Origin: Paenibacillus sp. FSL K6-1096
GTDB taxonomy: Bacteria; Bacillota; Bacilli; Paenibacillales; Paenibacillaceae
Reading direction: 5' to 3'
NCBI RefSeq assembly: GCF_037977055.1
Contig: NZ_CP150274.1
Location: 6,758,001-6,822,000, forward strand
Length of the DNA: 64,000 bases
Both the position numbers and the translations under genes were made by a program. The notes beneath the pieces are model-generated. The model saw only the letters and a program-made list of their open reading frames with translations. It searched no databases and had not been told where the DNA came from. Below, piece after piece: positions 32,588 to 40,119 of the stretch. Positions within the stretch are counted from its first letter, which is position 1, and each line of letters opens with the position of its first letter.

Positions 32588-33186
32588 TATCAATTGTGAT
32601 CGCGGAGGATCAGCGGATGCTGCTCGGGGCGCTCTCGGCGCTGCTCGACCTGGAGGAGGATATGCAGGTGGTGGGCAAGGCGGGCGACGGGGAAGAAGCC
32701 GTCAAGCTGGTGAAGCAGCTCCAGCCGGATATCTGTATTATGGATATTGAGATGCCTGCGATGACAGGGCTGGAGGCGGCGGAGGCGCTGAAAGGGGCAG
32801 GGTGCAAAATCATGATTCTGACCACCTTTGCCCGGGCAGGCTATTTCGAGCGTGCGGTCAAAGCCGGAGTGGATGCCTATCTGCTCAAGGACAGCCCAAG
32901 CGAGGAGCTGGCGCTGTCGATCCGCAGTGTCATGGACGGCAAACGGATGTATGCGCCGGAGCTGATGGACGAGGCCTACAGCAATGAAGCGAACCCGCTG
33001 ACCCAGCGCGAGAAGGAGGTGCTGGGGCTGATCGCCGACGGCAAGAATACGAAGGAGATTGCGAGCCAGCTCTACATCACCACCGGCACGGTCCGCAACT
33101 ACATCTCGGTGATTCTGGACAAGCTGGATGTCGGCAACCGGATTGAGGCGATTACGCGGTTCAAGGAGAAGGGCTGGTTCAAATAA
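32584..33186 (+). CDS. desR: DesR response regulator
   Basis: 200 residues. The receiver has acidic pocket IAEDQRMLL and Asp54 in CIMDIEMPAM. The C-terminal LuxR/NarL helix-turn-helix reads LTQREKEVLGLIADGKNTKE, with TTGTVRNYISVILDKL. Phospho-DesR activates des. The start overlaps the desK stop (ATGA). The whole des-desK-desR module fits the Bacillus thermosensing circuit. Confidence 0.93.
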   Translation: MISIVIAEDQRMLLGALSALLDLEEDMQVVGKAGDGEEAVKLVKQLQPDICIMDIEMPAMTGLEAAEALKGAGCKIMILTTFARAGYFERAVKAGVDAYLLKDSPSEELALSIRSVMDGKRMYAPELMDEAYSNEANPLTQREKEVLGLIADGKNTKEIASQLYITTGTVRNYISVILDKLDVGNRIEAITRFKEKGWFK

Positions 33187-33211
33187 TAGAAGGTTACGGT
33201 TATTTCGCAGG

Positions 33212-33246
33212 CGGCGGCTCTCCGGCAGGAGGGCGGCCGTTTCTTT
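33212..33246 (+). terminator. Terminator of the des operon
   Basis: CGGCGGCTCTCC and GGAGGGCGGCCG pair with one mismatch, followed by TTTCTTTT. Confidence 0.75.
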
Positions 33247-33307
33247 TCAAAATATAAGAATTTATTTTATATGTTCCACACGATAACTTATCCTTATATT
33301 TCGCGCT

Positions 33308-33347
33308 GAAACGGAGCAGTCCTTATAAAGGACGGCAATGCCGTTTC
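33308..33347 (+). other. Structured element in the 400-base gap before the SWIM gene
   Basis: GAAACGG (33308-33314) pairs with CCGTTTC (33341-33347) and encloses a second hairpin, GTCCTT-ATA-AAGGAC (33319-33333). This is followed by an AGGAGG-like string with no start codon after it. It matches no riboswitch known to me. The remaining gap holds the promoter and cre listed next and no gene. Confidence 0.4.
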
Positions 33348-33417
33348 CACTTGATACAGGAGGTTTAACCAGGGCCAACGCTTCATATTTTATAGGACCT
33401 ATTTACTGTTTTTATTG

Positions 33418-33431
33418 TGGAAGCGCTTGCA
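33418..33431 (+). promoter_or_regulatory. Catabolite responsive element (cre) upstream of the SWIM gene promoter
   Basis: TGGAAGCGCTTGCA is a full palindrome and differs from the optimal cre TGTAAGCGCTTACA at two symmetric positions. It ends 3 bases before the -35 box, a place from which CcpA may activate or block. Confidence 0.6.
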
Positions 33432-33434
33432 TAA

Positions 33435-33463
33435 TTGGAACAGCTGGACAGATTTGCTAATAT
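33435..33463 (+). promoter_or_regulatory. Sigma-A promoter for the SWIM-HEAT genes
   Basis: TTGGAA (33435-33440), a 17-base spacer and TAATAT (33458-33463) preceded by TGC, giving an extended -10. The leader is about 115 bases. Confidence 0.65.
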
Positions 33464-33583
33464 AAATGCAAACATGTGATCCTATTTGTGATCTTTTCAT
33501 GTCAAGTTGGGTAATGAATAGATGAGCTTCATGCAGGCTTACTCATACTGCCTGTATCTTAATTTTGCCGGGAGGGATCAGAT

Positions 33584-35029
33584 TTGCCAGAGCTTACTGC
33601 AACGTACGTCGATTCACTTGCGCCTAATGCCGCCGCCATCAAGAACGGTCAGGGGCTGGTCCGCAAAAAGAGCTTCATAGAGCTCCACCAATCCGAGAAT
33701 GGAGACCTGCTGTTCGGCACATGCGCCGGGAGCGGCAAGACGCCTTATGAATGCTCCGTTGATTTCGTCGTCCCCGACAGCCCGGTTTTCCGCTGCAGCT
33801 GTCCCAGCCGCCAGTTCCCCTGCAAGCATGCGTTAGGTCTGCTGTATGCGTACACGGACGGTCTGACCTTCACCCCAGCTCCGGTACCCGAGGATATTGC
33901 CGGGAAACGTGAGAAGGCGGAGAAGCGGGAGGAGAACAAGGCGAAGCAGGCGGCCGAAGGCGCAGAGCCCAAGCCGAAGAAGGTCAATAAATCTGCCCTG
34001 AAGAAGAAAATAAACGCACAGCTGGAAGGGCTCGATCTGCTGGAAAAGCTGGTGCTCTCCTTCGTCCGCAGCGGCCTGTCCACAATCGACAAGTCTGCGG
34101 CCAAGACGATCCAGGGGCATGTGAAGCAGCTTGGCAACTATTATCTGTCCGGTGCGCAGATTGAGCTGCGCCGCTTCGCGAACCTGATGTTCTCCGGGAA
34201 GGATCAGGAACAGAACTATACATATGCGATGGAGCAGCTGACCCGGCTTCACGCATTCATCAAGAAAGGGCGCGCCTATCTGCAGGCCCGGAGCGGGGAC
34301 CCTGAGCTGGCGCTGGATCATGAATCCACCATCGATGAATGGCTGGGCCATGCCTGGCAGCTGAGTGAGCTGAAGGAATACGGGATGGTGAAGGAGGGCG
34401 CGGAGCTGCTGCAGTTATCCTTCTACAGCTACAATGATGCCGCCCGCCAGGAATTCGTGGATCTCGGGTACTGGCTCGACCTTACGGCGGATGGAGGCCA
34501 GATCCACCGGACCTTCAATTACCGTCCTTACAAGGCGGCCAAGCTGATGCGCGAGGAGGACAGCTTCTTCGAGATCGCTGTCGTTCCCCAGCTCTATACC
34601 TATCCCGGCGGGATGAATGCACGGATTCGTTACGAGGCGATGACCACAAGAGCGGTGCAGAGTGCTGATCTTGCGCGCGTAGCCTCCCAGGCTCACCGCT
34701 CCTATGCGGAGGCGGTCAAGAAGGTGAAGAATCAGATCAAGAATCCGCTGAGCGACAAGCAGCCGGTGCTGCTGCTTCACGCCGCGTCACTGGGAATAAC
34801 TGAGAACGGCCAATATGTTATGACTGACAGCGAGGGGACCCGTCTGCTCCTGGAGGATCTTCCGTCCATGCCGCAGGGCAGCACTGCTCTGCTGCCGCTG
34901 CTGCCGGAGGAAGCCCGCCAGGACTGCACGGTGCTGGTCATGTTCGAGCATGATCTGGATCAGGGACGCCTGCGTGTTCAGCCGCTTACGGTCATTAAGG
35001 GCGAAGAGATCATCCGTCTATTGTATTGA
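33584..35029 (+). CDS. SWIM zinc-finger protein
   Basis: 481 residues. Residues 71-82 hold the SWIM signature CSCPSRQFPCKH (CxCx6CxH), a zinc fold that binds nucleic acid or protein. A Lys/Glu-rich linker (about 108-145) and a large C-terminal region without a known fold follow. TTG 33584 is the start, with GGGAGGG 6-7 bases before it. It is the first gene of a cluster with two HEAT-like proteins, a MoxR ATPase, a DUF5682-type protein and a VWA protein. From memory, actinobacterial genomes carry a similar set (SWIM, DUF5691, MoxR, DUF5682, VWA). Function is unknown; a recognition or adaptor role is inferred. Confidence 0.87.
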   Translation: MPELTATYVDSLAPNAAAIKNGQGLVRKKSFIELHQSENGDLLFGTCAGSGKTPYECSVDFVVPDSPVFRCSCPSRQFPCKHALGLLYAYTDGLTFTPAPVPEDIAGKREKAEKREENKAKQAAEGAEPKPKKVNKSALKKKINAQLEGLDLLEKLVLSFVRSGLSTIDKSAAKTIQGHVKQLGNYYLSGAQIELRRFANLMFSGKDQEQNYTYAMEQLTRLHAFIKKGRAYLQARSGDPELALDHESTIDEWLGHAWQLSELKEYGMVKEGAELLQLSFYSYNDAARQEFVDLGYWLDLTADGGQIHRTFNYRPYKAAKLMREEDSFFEIAVVPQLYTYPGGMNARIRYEAMTTRAVQSADLARVASQAHRSYAEAVKKVKNQIKNPLSDKQPVLLLHAASLGITENGQYVMTDSEGTRLLLEDLPSMPQGSTALLPLLPEEARQDCTVLVMFEHDLDQGRLRVQPLTVIKGEEIIRLLY

Positions 35030-35043
35030 CAGGAGGGACGTCC

Positions 35044-36849
35044 ATGAGCACAGCGTTATTACAGGAGCTGCATCAGGAATTCAGAAGACTGTATATCGCC
35101 GGAAGCGGATTGGCGGCCGGAGATTTCCGCCTGAAGCGGCTGCTCCCGCAGCTTCAGCAGCTTGGGGAACGGTCGCCGGTCTTTAAGAAGCTTGGCGAGG
35201 GAGCAGCTGCGCTGCTGGAGCCTGCGGACGCAGACGAAGCTGCCCTAGGTGCTGCATTGCTGGAGCATACGCTGCTGCTGGAGTCTGTGCTGTATACCCA
35301 GGGGAGCATGAACGTGGAGGGCACTCCCGGCCCCCTGCCTGTGCAGAGCTTCCGTCTTGAGACGAAGCAGCCCTACCGGAAGCTTGCACCCGTGCTGGAG
35401 GCGCTCAGCACGACAGGGAGCGGCAGATATGAGATTGTCGAGGATGCCTTCCAGCAAGGCGTCTTCCAGGATCTGCGCCTCCTGCCGCTAGCTGTCTCTG
35501 CACTGAATGACCCGTATTCGGAGCTGGCGGACTATGTGAAGGAGCATATTCTTCCTTCCTATGGTCCGGGGATTGGCGTTTACCTGCTGGAGAGCTTCAA
35601 TCCGGCCGGGGGACGGAGCGAGGCACGCAAGCTGGAGGTCATCGCTAACACAGGTGCCGCCGGGCATCTGGAGACGGTTTATCATGCTGCGGAGAGCGGC
35701 AGCGATGAGGTCAGAGTGGCCGCTATCCCCTGCCTGGCAGGGGATGAGAAATATACGCCCGTCCTGCTGGAGTGGGCCGCAGACAAGAAGAAGGCGATTC
35801 GCGAAGCGGCTTATAAGGGACTGGCAGCAGGCGGGAGCGAGCAGGGGGCCGAGCGGCTCTACGAGGCTTTCTGTGACGGGAAGGACCGTGAGATGGTTGC
35901 CGAGGTACTCGCTAACCGGCCCGCTGCCCTGGCCGTGGAGAAGCTGGCAGACTTGTTCATGGAGAAGCTCCGCCAGGCGCCGCAGGATAACGGAGATCCG
36001 CAGCAGACAGAGGCGGCCTGGACAGAGATACAGCATCTCACGAGAGCGCTGCTGATGGCCCGCAGCCGCAAGCTCGATGAAATCTACAGCTATGTGATCA
36101 GCGGGTATGACCGCTTCCTGGCGCTGGGCTGGAGGCTGCTAATTACTCTGGCAGCCAGATACAAGCAATCATCAGCGACAGAGGCCAGCCTGAGGGAGCT
36201 GCAGGAACTGGCAGAGCGTGACTATAACTATCTGCTGTATTATTTCCGGGCGGCCCGCAGGATGATGAATCCGCGTGAGATATATAACCAGTTTGCCGGA
36301 GGCTTTAAAGCCAGGCTGCTCTCCTTCGTGAAGAAGGAAGCTGCACAGCGGGAACAGGCACTGATTGACATTCTGGACCGGGTGATTATTAATCCCCGGG
36401 CACCATACAACTACAGGACAGTGGATACCTATCAGAGGATGACCCCCGAGGAGATAGAAGCTTCCTGGGACCCGCGCTGGCTGGACTGGTTCATTCAGCG
36501 GGACGCGCTGAATCCGGTGTGCAGCTTCGCCCGGCCGGGACATCAGGGCGTGAGGGATTATCTGCTGAAGAAGCTGAAGACACCCCCGCAGCCCAATGAT
36601 GACGAGGTTCTTTCTAACATTTTTACAGGACTTGAACGTGCAGGAGTTCCCGAACCGGAACGCCTTGAGCTGCTGATGGCGGCCCTGGAGAACGGCAGCT
36701 TCGAGCATACGAACCAGTTCAGCCCACCGCTGACCCGGCTGATGGAGCGGTTCCCGTCCGGCTACCGTTCCCGGCTGGAGGCTGTCGCTCCGAGATACCC
36801 GTTCGTAGCCAAACGGCAGCTGGAGCATCTGCTCAGCACCATCAACTAA
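35044..36849 (+). CDS. HEAT-like repeat protein, copy 1
   Basis: 601 residues, all alpha-helical. Helical pairs resembling HEAT repeats run from about residue 110, for example VRVAAIPCLAGDEKYTPVLL and KKAIREAAYKGLAAGGSEQG. WDPRWLDWFIQRDALNPVC and FARPGHQGVRDYL form a conserved C-terminal block. ATG 35044 is behind ACAGGAGGGACGTCC, 14 bases after the SWIM stop. It is a tandem paralogue of the next gene, nearly identical over the first 60 residues and at the WDPRWLDW block but diverged in the middle. It may be a DUF5691-like scaffold for the MoxR/VWA machinery; this is inference. Confidence 0.8.
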   Translation: MSTALLQELHQEFRRLYIAGSGLAAGDFRLKRLLPQLQQLGERSPVFKKLGEGAAALLEPADADEAALGAALLEHTLLLESVLYTQGSMNVEGTPGPLPVQSFRLETKQPYRKLAPVLEALSTTGSGRYEIVEDAFQQGVFQDLRLLPLAVSALNDPYSELADYVKEHILPSYGPGIGVYLLESFNPAGGRSEARKLEVIANTGAAGHLETVYHAAESGSDEVRVAAIPCLAGDEKYTPVLLEWAADKKKAIREAAYKGLAAGGSEQGAERLYEAFCDGKDREMVAEVLANRPAALAVEKLADLFMEKLRQAPQDNGDPQQTEAAWTEIQHLTRALLMARSRKLDEIYSYVISGYDRFLALGWRLLITLAARYKQSSATEASLRELQELAERDYNYLLYYFRAARRMMNPREIYNQFAGGFKARLLSFVKKEAAQREQALIDILDRVIINPRAPYNYRTVDTYQRMTPEEIEASWDPRWLDWFIQRDALNPVCSFARPGHQGVRDYLLKKLKTPPQPNDDEVLSNIFTGLERAGVPEPERLELLMAALENGSFEHTNQFSPPLTRLMERFPSGYRSRLEAVAPRYPFVAKRQLEHLLSTIN

Positions 36850-36874
36850 TCATAATCACTAGGGAGGACCGTCC

Positions 36875-38710
36875 ATGAGTACAGCTTTATTACAGGAGCT
36901 TCATCAGGAATTCAGAAGATTATATATAGCCGGAAGCGAGCTGGCCGCCGGAGATTTCCGCTTGAAGCGTCTGCTTCCGCAGCTTCAGCAGCTGGGAGAG
37001 CGTTCCCCGGTCTTCAAGAAGCTTGGAGAGGGAGTGGAGACGCTGCTGGAGCCTGGAGGTGCTGAAGGGGCTGCCCCGGGCGCCGCATTATTAGAGGTTA
37101 CACTGCTGCTGGAGTCCGTGCTGTATACGCAGGGAACGGTTCAGGCCGAGGGCACTCCCGGCCCTATCCCTGTGCGAAGCTTCACGCTGCAGACGAAGCA
37201 GCCTTACCGGAAGCTGGCACCTGTGCTTGAGGCGCTCAGCACGACGGGGAGCGGCCGGTATGAGGTCGTTGTGGATGCCTTCAAGGAAGGCGTGTTTCAG
37301 GATCTGCGCCTGCTGCCAGTGGCCGTATCTGCGCTCAATGACCCGTATTCGGAGCTGGCTGAATATGCCAAGAACAAGATTCTTCCTTCCTATGGTCCGG
37401 AAATTAGCAGCTATCTGCTGGAGAGCTTCAATCCCGCAGGGGGACGGAGCGAGGTGCGCAAGCTGGAGGCGATAGCGGCTGCGGGCGCTTCCAGCCATCT
37501 GGATGTCATTGTTCATGCCGCCGAGAACGGCAGCGATGAGATCCGGGCGGCTGCCATCAAGTGTCTTGGCGGCTATGAGGAATATACAGACGCGCTGCTG
37601 GAATGGTCAGCCGACAAGAAGAAGGTCATCCGTGAAGCTGCGTACACAGCGCTGGCGGCAGGCGGATCGGCACGAGGGGCAGAGCGGCTCATTGAGGCGT
37701 TCATTCAGAAGAAGGACCGCGAGATGTTAGCCGGCGTGTTGGCAGACGGTGCTCCTGCTGAGGTGTATGCCAGGGTGACAGCATTGTTCATGGAGGAGCT
37801 GCAGGCCGCACCAGAGAATACGGCCGGCAAGAAGGTTACCGAGAAGGCCTGGGAGGAGCTGACTCCCTTCCTGATTACGCTTTACCACGTAAAAACTCCT
37901 GAACTGGATGCAATCTTTAGTTATGTCCTTAAGGAGTATAATCGTTATATATCACTGGGTTGGGTTCCTCTGTTTGACCATGCGGCCCGATACAAGCAGG
38001 AATCAGCGGATAGCGCCGCGCTCGAAGAGCTCGCGGAGCTGGCGCAGCGCAGCGTGCGGCATCTGCCGAATTACTTCCATGCCGCTAAGCGGACGGTCAG
38101 CCCTCAGGAGGTGTTCGATCGGTTCGGAGGAACGCTCACCGACACTAAGCTGATCGGCCAGGCCGCCAAGCAGGCGGCCCAGCGCTCGCAATTGCTGGTC
38201 CATACGATTGAGGAGCAAGCTGTAGACCTTTATTGGGACTATGAGGTCCGATGGGATGCCTCGGGTGTCAGGCAGTATAACAAGAAGATGCTGTCGGCTG
38301 AGGAGGTTGCGGCAGAATGGGACCCCCGGTGGCTGGACTGGTCCATTAAGCAGGATGCCCTGAATCTGGCCTGCGTCTTTGCCCGGCCCGGACATCAGGG
38401 AGTGCAGGATTACCTGAAGGGCAAGCTGGTAGGGCCGTTCAAGCGGTACACCTATGACCGTCTCGCCAATATTTTCAAAGGACTGGAGCGGGCAGACCTC
38501 CCTGAGCCGGAGCGGCTGGAGCTATTGATGTCCGCGCTTGAAGAGAACAATGTCCGCAATCTGTATACCTTTGACCATTACCTGTTCGGGATGATGGAAC
38601 GTTTCCCGGCCCGCTATGCAGACCGGCTGAAGGAGATTCTGCCCCGGTTCAAATATGAATGCAAGCGGCAGCTGGAATATATATACGATCAGCTGGTGAG
38701 TAAGCTGTAA
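36875..38710 (+). CDS. HEAT-like repeat protein, copy 2
   Basis: 611 residues, paralogue of the preceding gene. The first 60 residues differ at only four positions, and the DNA is also similar. The centre (about 310-450) is clearly diverged. Shared blocks include NDPYSEL, SYLLESFNPAGGRSEVRKLE, EEVAAEWDPRWLDW and FARPGHQGVQDYL. GGGAGG precedes ATG 36875 by about 7 bases, and the intergenic gap is only 25 bases. The duplication followed by divergence suggests two non-identical scaffold subunits or different client specificities. A 305-base gap with a structured element follows. Confidence 0.8.
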   Translation: MSTALLQELHQEFRRLYIAGSELAAGDFRLKRLLPQLQQLGERSPVFKKLGEGVETLLEPGGAEGAAPGAALLEVTLLLESVLYTQGTVQAEGTPGPIPVRSFTLQTKQPYRKLAPVLEALSTTGSGRYEVVVDAFKEGVFQDLRLLPVAVSALNDPYSELAEYAKNKILPSYGPEISSYLLESFNPAGGRSEVRKLEAIAAAGASSHLDVIVHAAENGSDEIRAAAIKCLGGYEEYTDALLEWSADKKKVIREAAYTALAAGGSARGAERLIEAFIQKKDREMLAGVLADGAPAEVYARVTALFMEELQAAPENTAGKKVTEKAWEELTPFLITLYHVKTPELDAIFSYVLKEYNRYISLGWVPLFDHAARYKQESADSAALEELAELAQRSVRHLPNYFHAAKRTVSPQEVFDRFGGTLTDTKLIGQAAKQAAQRSQLLVHTIEEQAVDLYWDYEVRWDASGVRQYNKKMLSAEEVAAEWDPRWLDWSIKQDALNLACVFARPGHQGVQDYLKGKLVGPFKRYTYDRLANIFKGLERADLPEPERLELLMSALEENNVRNLYTFDHYLFGMMERFPARYADRLKEILPRFKYECKRQLEYIYDQLVSKL

Positions 38711-38810
38711 GGGCTGCATTACTTAGAGTCATAGGACTGTAGAGAATGATCTTGTTAAATATACGTAAAAGTATACGTAAAAGGAAAAGTGACGGAGGGG
38801 AATTTTGGAA

Positions 38811-38935
38811 CTGTAGGAGCGATAGCGTCCGCCTTTGTGTTTGAATTTCTACCGCGGCATGCGGTTTGATTCAGGAAATTTAAACACAACAGCGGCCGAA
38901 AGTCCAAACATTCTCTGGAGTCACGGCTATCCCAT
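38811..38935. repeat. Highly structured intergenic element between the HEAT and MoxR genes
   Basis: Nested complementary arms are visible. GATAGC (38821-38826) pairs with GCTATC (38926-38931). CCGC (38829-38832) pairs with GCGG (38892-38895). GTGTTTGAATTTC (38837-38849) pairs with GAAATTTAAACAC (38875-38887), with one G-U. CCGC-GGCAT-GCGG (38852-38864) closes the tip. No frame or ribosome site suggests coding. It may be a non-coding RNA or a dispersed palindromic repeat inserted in the cluster. Just upstream, TATACGTAAAAG is repeated directly (about 38759-38782). The rest of 38711-39015 shows nothing else I can name. Confidence 0.5.
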
Positions 38936-39015
38936 AACAGAAAAATACAAGTGCATTCTATATTAAAAAGAAGTTGACCCGGCTGGACGGGGATCGATAA
39001 AGGAGAGGTGTATAT

Positions 39016-40119
39016 ATGTCAACAGAACAAGGTCAGCTTCAGGATTACATGCGTCTGCCGGCTGAAATCCTGTACCGCGAAGAGCTGGAGGCGCTGCGCA
39101 AGGAGGATTCCGGGCGTATTCCTGCCGGATGGCAGATGTCCCCGCGTTCCGTCCTTACATTCATCGCTGGCGGCAAGGCGGGCAAGACCGTGATTACCCC
39201 CAAGTATATCGGCAATACGCGGCTGATCGAGATGGCGGTAGCCACACTCGTTACCGACCGGGCCCTGCTCCTGATCGGGGAGCCGGGCACGGCGAAGTCC
39301 TGGTTGTCCGAGAATCTGGCGGCAGCGATCTACGGCAACTCCGGCATGGTTGTTCAGGGAACCGCCGGAACCAGCGAGGAGCAGGTCCGTTATTCCTGGA
39401 ACTACGCCATGCTGCTGGCCAACGGTCCAACGCCGGAGGCGCTGGTCAAGAGCCCGATTATGCGGGCGATGGAGGACGGCGGGATTGCGCGGTTTGAAGA
39501 GATCTCCCGCTGCGCGTCTGAGGTTCAGGATGCGCTGATCTCCATCCTCTCGGAGAAGACGATCTCTGTACCGGAGCTGGGCAAGGAGACCAGTGCCCGC
39601 AAGGGCTTCTCCATTATCGCCACCGCCAATACGCGCGACCGCGGCGTCAACGAGATGTCTGCGGCTCTGAAGCGGCGCTTCAATATCATTGTGCTGCCAG
39701 CGCCGTCCGACCTGGAGACGGAGCTGTCCATCGTGAAGAAGCGGGTGGGGGAGATTGCCTCCTCCTATGAGCTTCAGGCGGCGGTTCCGGCTGACGAGGC
39801 GCTGCTGAAGGTCGTAACAATCTTCCGCGAGCTGCGCAGCGGCATGACCCTTGATAAGAAGGAGAAGGTCAAGACTCCGGCTGGCGTCATCTCTACGGCT
39901 GAAGCAATCTCACTGCTGACAAACAGTATGGCACTGGCGGCCAGCTTCGGCAGCGGTGAGCTGACGGATGAAGATCTGGCGGCCGGGCTTCAAGGAGCGA
40001 TTGTGAAGGATGATGATAAGGATAAGCTGGTCTGGAAGGAATATCTGGACAACGTCATGAAGAAAAAAGGAGCGGACTGGCGCGGACTCTATCAAGCCTG
40101 CAGGGAGATGAACGAGTGA
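39016..40119 (+). CDS. MoxR-family AAA+ ATPase
   Basis: 367 residues. Walker A is GEPGTAKS at 88-95. The Walker B region reads GGIARFEEISR, with Glu where many MoxR proteins have Asp. Sensor 1 lies in SIIATANTRDRG, followed by the MoxR-typical ALKRRFNIIVLPAP. MoxR ATPases remodel or activate partner proteins together with VWA-domain proteins, as in RavA-ViaA and CoxD-CoxE. The partner VWA gene is two genes downstream. GGAGAGG lies before ATG 39016. The next gene starts 4 bases before its stop, so translation is coupled. Confidence 0.9.
   Translation: MSTEQGQLQDYMRLPAEILYREELEALRKEDSGRIPAGWQMSPRSVLTFIAGGKAGKTVITPKYIGNTRLIEMAVATLVTDRALLLIGEPGTAKSWLSENLAAAIYGNSGMVVQGTAGTSEEQVRYSWNYAMLLANGPTPEALVKSPIMRAMEDGGIARFEEISRCASEVQDALISILSEKTISVPELGKETSARKGFSIIATANTRDRGVNEMSAALKRRFNIIVLPAPSDLETELSIVKKRVGEIASSYELQAAVPADEALLKVVTIFRELRSGMTLDKKEKVKTPAGVISTAEAISLLTNSMALAASFGSGELTDEDLAAGLQGAIVKDDDKDKLVWKEYLDNVMKKKGADWRGLYQACREMNE

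Noticed and set aside
38972..39000. Separate promoter directly before the MoxR gene (TTGACC / GATAAA)
   Set aside because: The transcript would start inside the ribosome binding site, leaving no usable leader.
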